Below, piece by piece: positions 6,699-9,523 of a stretch of DNA of 9,523 nucleotides. The stretch covers positions 1 to 9,523 of the forward strand of contig JAUVRV010000074.1 in assembly GCA_030597435.1 (NCBI GenBank), read 5' to 3'. The translations under genes and the position numbers were made by a program. The notes beneath the pieces are model-generated. The model saw nothing but the letters and a program-made list of their open reading frames with translations, was not told the DNA's origin and ran no database searches. Within the stretch, counting starts at the first letter, position 1. Every line of letters begins with the position of its first letter. The stretch is from Gemmatimonadales bacterium (GTDB lineage Bacteria; Gemmatimonadota; Gemmatimonadetes; Gemmatimonadales; GWC2-71-9).

Positions 6699-7910
6699 TC
6701 AGAACGCAGTCACCAAACCCAGCGTCCAGCGTACAACCTCGCGTTCGAGGTCCCAGGAGACCTCACCCATCACACGAATATTACGGTGCCATATCCATCC
6801 CAAGCCACCGGTCACTGTCTGGTAGCGCTCTAGCTCGGTCGGCACGCCCAGCCTCACGTTTAGCAAAGGCTGATTGCAGTCGATCCTGTTGTAGAGGGCA
6901 AGTGCATACCACCTGCTCTCTCTTGGCTGCCATATCACCTCGGCAAACCCGCCGTCCGTCTTGGCAACCTCATCTGTGGGACTGAACGTAGGGTAGGAGT
7001 CTTCGCGATGTATGTACTGTGCGTTGATCTCGAAGGTGCCGACTGTGAATGTGGCGTCGGCTCCCAGCATCCAGAGCTGGTTGGTAACCTCCGGGCCATC
7101 GGCCACCGCCCCATTCTCTCTGCCGGTGTACCCCATTGCTCCTAGCCTGAACCAAGCAGCGAGATTGCCGGTGACATGACCGAAAAAATTCTTGGAGTAG
7201 TTGTTATCCAGCTTGAGATCCTCCTGCACTTCACCCTTACCGTTGCCGTTGACAATCCCCCCTGTGAGGGTCAGCCCAGCCACGTTCGCCGGAACCATGA
7301 TCCCCCGATCGTAGGTGAGATCGGCAGGTTGCAGACCTACTTCGGTTCGGTAGATCACGTAGTCGTGGAACGACAACCTGAGTTCCCGCTTGAACATCGG
7401 GTCAGAAACCTGGAACTGACCAACCATCACATCCACAGGCTGGCCTGCAATGTTGTTGTACTGGACATAGGCGTCTTCCAGACCACCTATTTTGCCCCTC
7501 TCGAACAAGAAGAAGTACAGGTAGTACGACAGCTTCTTGGAAAGGGTGCCACCCGACATCAGCTTGATGTTGTACGGAGTCTGCCAATCGGTACCCACAT
7601 CGCCATTGGTAATCGCTTGGGCATAGATGTCCATGCGCATCGCGAGCGGCAGGGTGCTCGGCAGGTCGAGTAGCTCGTCGCCCGTGTATATCGTGTCGCG
7701 GGGCTGTTCTTCAGACCCGAATCTGAAGCCGTTGGCCGCAAACGTGTTCCCGAACGCCGTCAGTCTGGGCACTGGCGCATGGCACATGTTGCAACTGACT
7801 CTGTACTTGCGCGCAAATGCGGGGATCTCCGTATCAGCCCCGAGGCGTGACGGAACCAACAACAACACAACAGACAGCATACCCAACAACGTCGTCCTAG
7901 CCCGGATCAT
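6699..7910 (-). CDS. Monohaem c-type cytochrome fused to an outer-membrane beta-barrel (Cyc2-like architecture)
   Basis: A 403-residue exported protein. Residues 1-25 are a classic signal peptide (basic M-I-R-A-R, hydrophobic core, cleavage likely after L-G-A25). Just inside the mature protein is a single CxxCH haem c site (C40, C43, H44), followed by P-R-L-T-A-F-G-N-T-F. From about residue 85 the sequence alternates polar and hydrophobic/aromatic residues like beta-strands and ends in a terminal Phe (L-V-T-A-F), the usual outer-membrane barrel signature. A short haem domain joined to a single-chain porin is the plan of Cyc2, the outer-membrane iron oxidase, although Cyc2 is commonly somewhat longer. 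The role proposed here, electron transfer across the outer membrane, is inferred; many such fusions are uncharacterised. One further Cys (C345) lies in the barrel. The start is firm: AGAGGAG lies five nt before the ATG. It heads the putative four-gene operon. Confidence 0.78.
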   Translation of the reverse strand: MIRARTTLLGMLSVVLLLVPSRLGADTEIPAFARKYRVSCNMCHAPVPRLTAFGNTFAANGFRFGSEEQPRDTIYTGDELLDLPSTLPLAMRMDIYAQAITNGDVGTDWQTPYNIKLMSGGTLSKKLSYYLYFFLFERGKIGGLEDAYVQYNNIAGQPVDVMVGQFQVSDPMFKRELRLSFHDYVIYRTEVGLQPADLTYDRGIMVPANVAGLTLTGGIVNGNGKGEVQEDLKLDNNYSKNFFGHVTGNLAAWFRLGAMGYTGRENGAVADGPEVTNQLWMLGADATFTVGTFEINAQYIHREDSYPTFSPTDEVAKTDGGFAEVIWQPRESRWYALALYNRIDCNQPLLNVRLGVPTELERYQTVTGGLGWIWHRNIRVMGEVSWDLEREVVRWTLGLVTAF

Positions 7911-7915
7911 GAAGA

Positions 7916-7922
7916 CTCCTCT
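7916..7922 (-). promoter_or_regulatory. Strong Shine-Dalgarno of the cytochrome-barrel gene
   Basis: On the minus strand this reads AGAGGAG with a five-nt spacer to the ATG at 7910. It fixes the start and suggests efficient translation. Confidence 0.65.
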
Positions 7923-8043
7923 GCTGGAGTGGGATTGGGAATCGAATCCTGTTGTGGTCCCCTGCGACTAACTCGTAAATGAACGCTTTTAGGAGATTTC
8001 CTCAAGGCGGGCGGCCAAGGCAAGCCCCAGGACAAGACAGCCA

Positions 8044-8076
8044 GTACGCGGCAACATCCTCATGCCACCCGCGTAC
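8044..8076. repeat. 8-bp perfect inverted repeat with 17-nt loop
   Basis: GTACGCGG (8044-8051) and CCGCGTAC (8069-8076) are exact reverse complements. The repeat sits 35 nt past the stop codon of the small minus-strand gene, so it could form a transcript-end hairpin. No U-tract follows. It could also be a regulator-binding site for the downstream operon. Confidence 0.45.
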
Positions 8077-8111
8077 CGGCCGAATGTCTGATTCTGGATT
8101 CTGCGTCGCTG

Positions 8112-8360
8112 CTAGACCAAGCCGAGCCGTTTCTCCAGATGGTCCTTGACGGCGGGGGTGATGATGCCCCGTGACAGAGCATCATCCAAAGCGGCCGTTA
8201 TCTGCGGCCGGTCACCATCGATGCCGCGCTCTCGAAGCTCATGGATCACACGGGCGAGACGCTGGTCGTATTCACTATGCCCGAAGGCTCCACCTATCAT
8301 TTCCTTATGCAGCTTTTCCAGCTCCTTCGTGAGCCGTTCGATCTTGATCGGCGTTGTCAT
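8112..8360 (-). CDS. Small charged helical protein of unknown function (82 aa)
   Basis: I do not recognise this family. The 82 residues are highly charged and look helical throughout. Residues 1-22 (I-E-R-L-T-K-E-L-E-K-L-H) have a heptad-like Leu/Ile pattern consistent with a short coiled coil. A Gly-rich turn (G-G-A-F-G-H-S) follows, then a basic helix (about 30-46), and a last segment (R-G-I-I-T-P-A-V-K) leads into a C-terminal Leu-rich helix. There is no signal peptide, membrane segment or Cys. It is a real gene rather than a chance frame because AGGGAGG (+ strand 8370-8376) lies nine nt before its ATG and the composition is protein-like. It lies 122 nt downstream of the proline racemase-family gene and 201 nt upstream of the cytochrome-barrel gene, so it may be monocistronic. 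Confidence 0.72.
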   Translation of the reverse strand: MTTPIKIERLTKELEKLHKEMIGGAFGHSEYDQRLARVIHELRERGIDGDRPQITAALDDALSRGIITPAVKDHLEKRLGLV

Positions 8361-8482
8361 CCGGTTCTACCTCCCTGGATGTGAGTTTCTATCAGCGCTG
8401 AGCGCCGAACGCAGGGTACTGAGCAATGAGATCCTGTGGCATATATCGTAACACGATCGGGCACTTTACGGCACCATTCTGC
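8361..8482. promoter_or_regulatory. Upstream region of the small helical-protein gene
   Basis: The 122 nt include a strong Shine-Dalgarno (8370-8376) and an 11-nt odd palindrome GCGCT-G-AGCGC (8395-8405) between it and an AT-rich patch on the minus strand (T-T-A-C-G-A-T-A-T-A, about 8440-8449). The AT patch could be a -10 region with the palindrome as an operator downstream of it. The -35 is not convincing. No intrinsic terminator for the proline racemase-family gene is visible. Confidence 0.3.
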
Positions 8483-9523
8483 TCATCGTGCATCGCTGCC
8501 CCACATGTCACCCACCGTGAAACCATGGGGAAACGGGTCCTCGGCATCCACCACGTATTGGCTGAACCCGGTTATCCACGCCCGCCCCGACAGCGTTGGC
8601 ACGACCGCGGTGTGGCTCCCGACTCGAGTCTCCCGCAAGAGCCGTCCGGTGAAGACGGTACCCAGCACGCTCTCGTGCACGAAATCATGCTCCAGAGACA
8701 ACTCACCCTTCGCATACAGAACCGCCATCTTGGCGCAGGTCCCGGTGCCGCACGGAGACCGGTCCAGCACGCCGGTCCAAGTTTCGGGCCGGTCCCAATC
8801 CAGGGTCCCCGTTGACACGACCACCGCGTTGCGGCGATCGGCCCCCTCACCCATCGCGGGGCCCGAAAGCTGCGATATGGTAACGCCCGATATGCGGTCG
8901 TTTTCCGGGTGCACCACCGGCAGCTGCTCCCGTGTCGCCGCCTTCACCATTTCACCGATCCGCGCGATCCGAGCCCCCTCATCCGGCACCAGTGACAGGC
9001 CGAATTGCGTAGCATCGGCGATGACATAGAACATCCCGCCATATGCCACGTCGACCCGAACCTCGCCCAGCTCGGGAACCTCGACAGTCGCGTCTAGATG
9101 AGTGGCAAATGCCGGTACGTTCTCGAATGTCACGTTGGTGACTTTGCCGTTCGCCACTTCCGCTCGGACCGGCACGAGGCCAGCCGGTGCCTCGAGAATC
9201 AGCTCGGTGACAGGCTCCTGGACAGATACCATTCCTGTCTCGATCAGCACGGTCGCGACGCAAATGATGTTGCTTCCCGACATCGGTGGGTACTCGACCT
9301 GCTCCATTATCACGAATCCGGCGTCAGCTTCGGGTCGAGTGGGTGGCAACACCAGATTGCAGCAGAGAGCGGGATAGCCACGCGGCTCTCTGAGCATGAG
9401 GGTGCGAAGACCGTCGGCATTCTGCTCCAAGTAGGTCTTCTTCTCGAACATGGTCTCACCCGGAACATCCAACACACCACCAACGATGACGCGTCCGGGT
9501 TCGCCACATGCATGAGCATCCAC
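8483..9523 (-). CDS. Proline racemase superfamily enzyme, Ser/Cys type (hydroxyproline 2-epimerase / trans-3-hydroxy-L-proline dehydratase) (5' partial)
   Basis: A cytoplasmic pyridoxal-independent enzyme acting on hydroxyproline isomers, with 346 residues visible. The family opening D-A-H-A-C-G-E-P-G-R-V is present, and the second active-site motif is intact: D-R-S-P-C-G-T-G with C258 (visible numbering). The first motif, M-C-G-H in racemases, here reads M-S-G-S-N (S82), so the first catalytic Cys is Ser and the following His is Ser. In this superfamily Cys/Cys pairs racemise or epimerise, and Thr/Cys enzymes dehydrate trans-3-hydroxy-L-proline. Ser/Cys members have been reported with epimerase and/or dehydratase activity. 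Simple proline racemase is therefore unlikely. The GTG at the window edge reads as the Val that normally precedes D-A-H in this family, so the true start lies a few codons beyond the window. No other hydroxyproline catabolic gene is visible. Confidence 0.9.
   Translation of the reverse strand: MDAHACGEPGRVIVGGVLDVPGETMFEKKTYLEQNADGLRTLMLREPRGYPALCCNLVLPPTRPEADAGFVIMEQVEYPPMSGSNIICVATVLIETGMVSVQEPVTELILEAPAGLVPVRAEVANGKVTNVTFENVPAFATHLDATVEVPELGEVRVDVAYGGMFYVIADATQFGLSLVPDEGARIARIGEMVKAATREQLPVVHPENDRISGVTISQLSGPAMGEGADRRNAVVVSTGTLDWDRPETWTGVLDRSPCGTGTCAKMAVLYAKGELSLEHDFVHESVLGTVFTGRLLRETRVGSHTAVVPTLSGRAWITGFSQYVVDAEDPFPHGFTVGDMWGSDAR

Larger units (their letters stand above)
7911..8111. other. 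201-nt leader region upstream of the cytochrome-barrel gene
   Basis: This is the largest non-coding stretch in the window and probably holds the promoter of the minus-strand operon below. It contains the 8-bp inverted repeat at 8044-8076. A weak TTGAGG (+ strand 8000-8005) could be a -35 element, but the expected -10 position (TCATTT) is poor. A 24-codon minus-strand ORF (8063-7989) begins M-R-M-L-P-R-T and has a hydrophobic middle. It lacks a good ribosome site, so I do not call it a gene. Confidence 0.4.

Noticed and set aside
7176..7673. Plus-strand open frame of 165 codons opposite the cytochrome-barrel gene
   Set aside because: The opposite strand encodes a signal peptide, haem motif and barrel with a strong Shine-Dalgarno. 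The plus frame is low-quality and unsupported.
7922..7951. A tRNA 3'-end-like string on the minus strand (GGATTCGATTCCC followed by a CCA)
   Set aside because: The T-stem does not pair beyond two bases and no matching 5' acceptor, D-arm or anticodon arm is present upstream. It also lies in the leader just before the cytochrome-barrel start. Most likely coincidence; an att-site remnant is only a remote possibility.
9521..9523. GTG at the right edge as the start codon of the proline racemase-family gene
   Set aside because: Family members have further residues before D-A-H, with Val commonly in this position, so the gene is taken as running past the window.

Overview
The window is about 9.5 kb of moderately GC-rich bacterial DNA (I estimate upper fifties percent; not counted exactly). 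It looks like ordinary chromosome: genes are tightly packed, with no transposase, phage gene, CRISPR array, rRNA or convincing tRNA. A protein with a signal peptide, a haem c motif and a beta-barrel-like sequence implies an outer membrane. A UPF0182 protein alongside it points away from the classic enteric groups. A Gemmatimonadota-like or similar environmental diderm would fit, but this is an inference from gene content only.

Layout. On the plus strand, 2-484 is the C-terminal part of an unrecognised protein with NTDW and PYDMD motifs. It is followed by two tandem ZIP-family metal transporters (557-1288 and 1320-2048) that are paralogues of nearly identical length. Everything to the right is on the minus strand. 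A stand-alone receiver-domain protein (1995-2411) converges on the second ZIP gene and overlaps its end by 54 nt. A 169-nt gap (2412-2580) holds a strong hairpin and several G-runs.

Then, in transcription order from the right: a proline racemase superfamily enzyme (runs off the right edge, ends 8483), a small 82-residue charged helical protein (8360-8112), a 201-nt leader region, a monohaem cytochrome/outer-membrane barrel fusion (7910-6699), a FabH-type ketoacyl-ACP synthase III (6658-5660), a stand-alone Lrp/AsnC ligand-binding (RAM) domain protein (5621-5340) and a 914-residue UPF0182 membrane protein (5325-2581).

The last four are separated by only 40, 38 and 14 nt, and each has its own Shine-Dalgarno sequence, so they probably form one operon. 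It combines a putative outer-membrane electron conduit, fatty-acid initiation, a small metabolite-sensing domain and a large envelope protein. That pairing has no obvious textbook logic and is the most interesting arrangement here. The hydroxyproline-type enzyme and the ZIP pair look like independent metabolic and metal-homeostasis units. I do not see a convincing wholly new system such as a defence island or retroelement. The best leads are the cytochrome-barrel fusion, the N-terminally truncated protein at the left edge and the operon composition.
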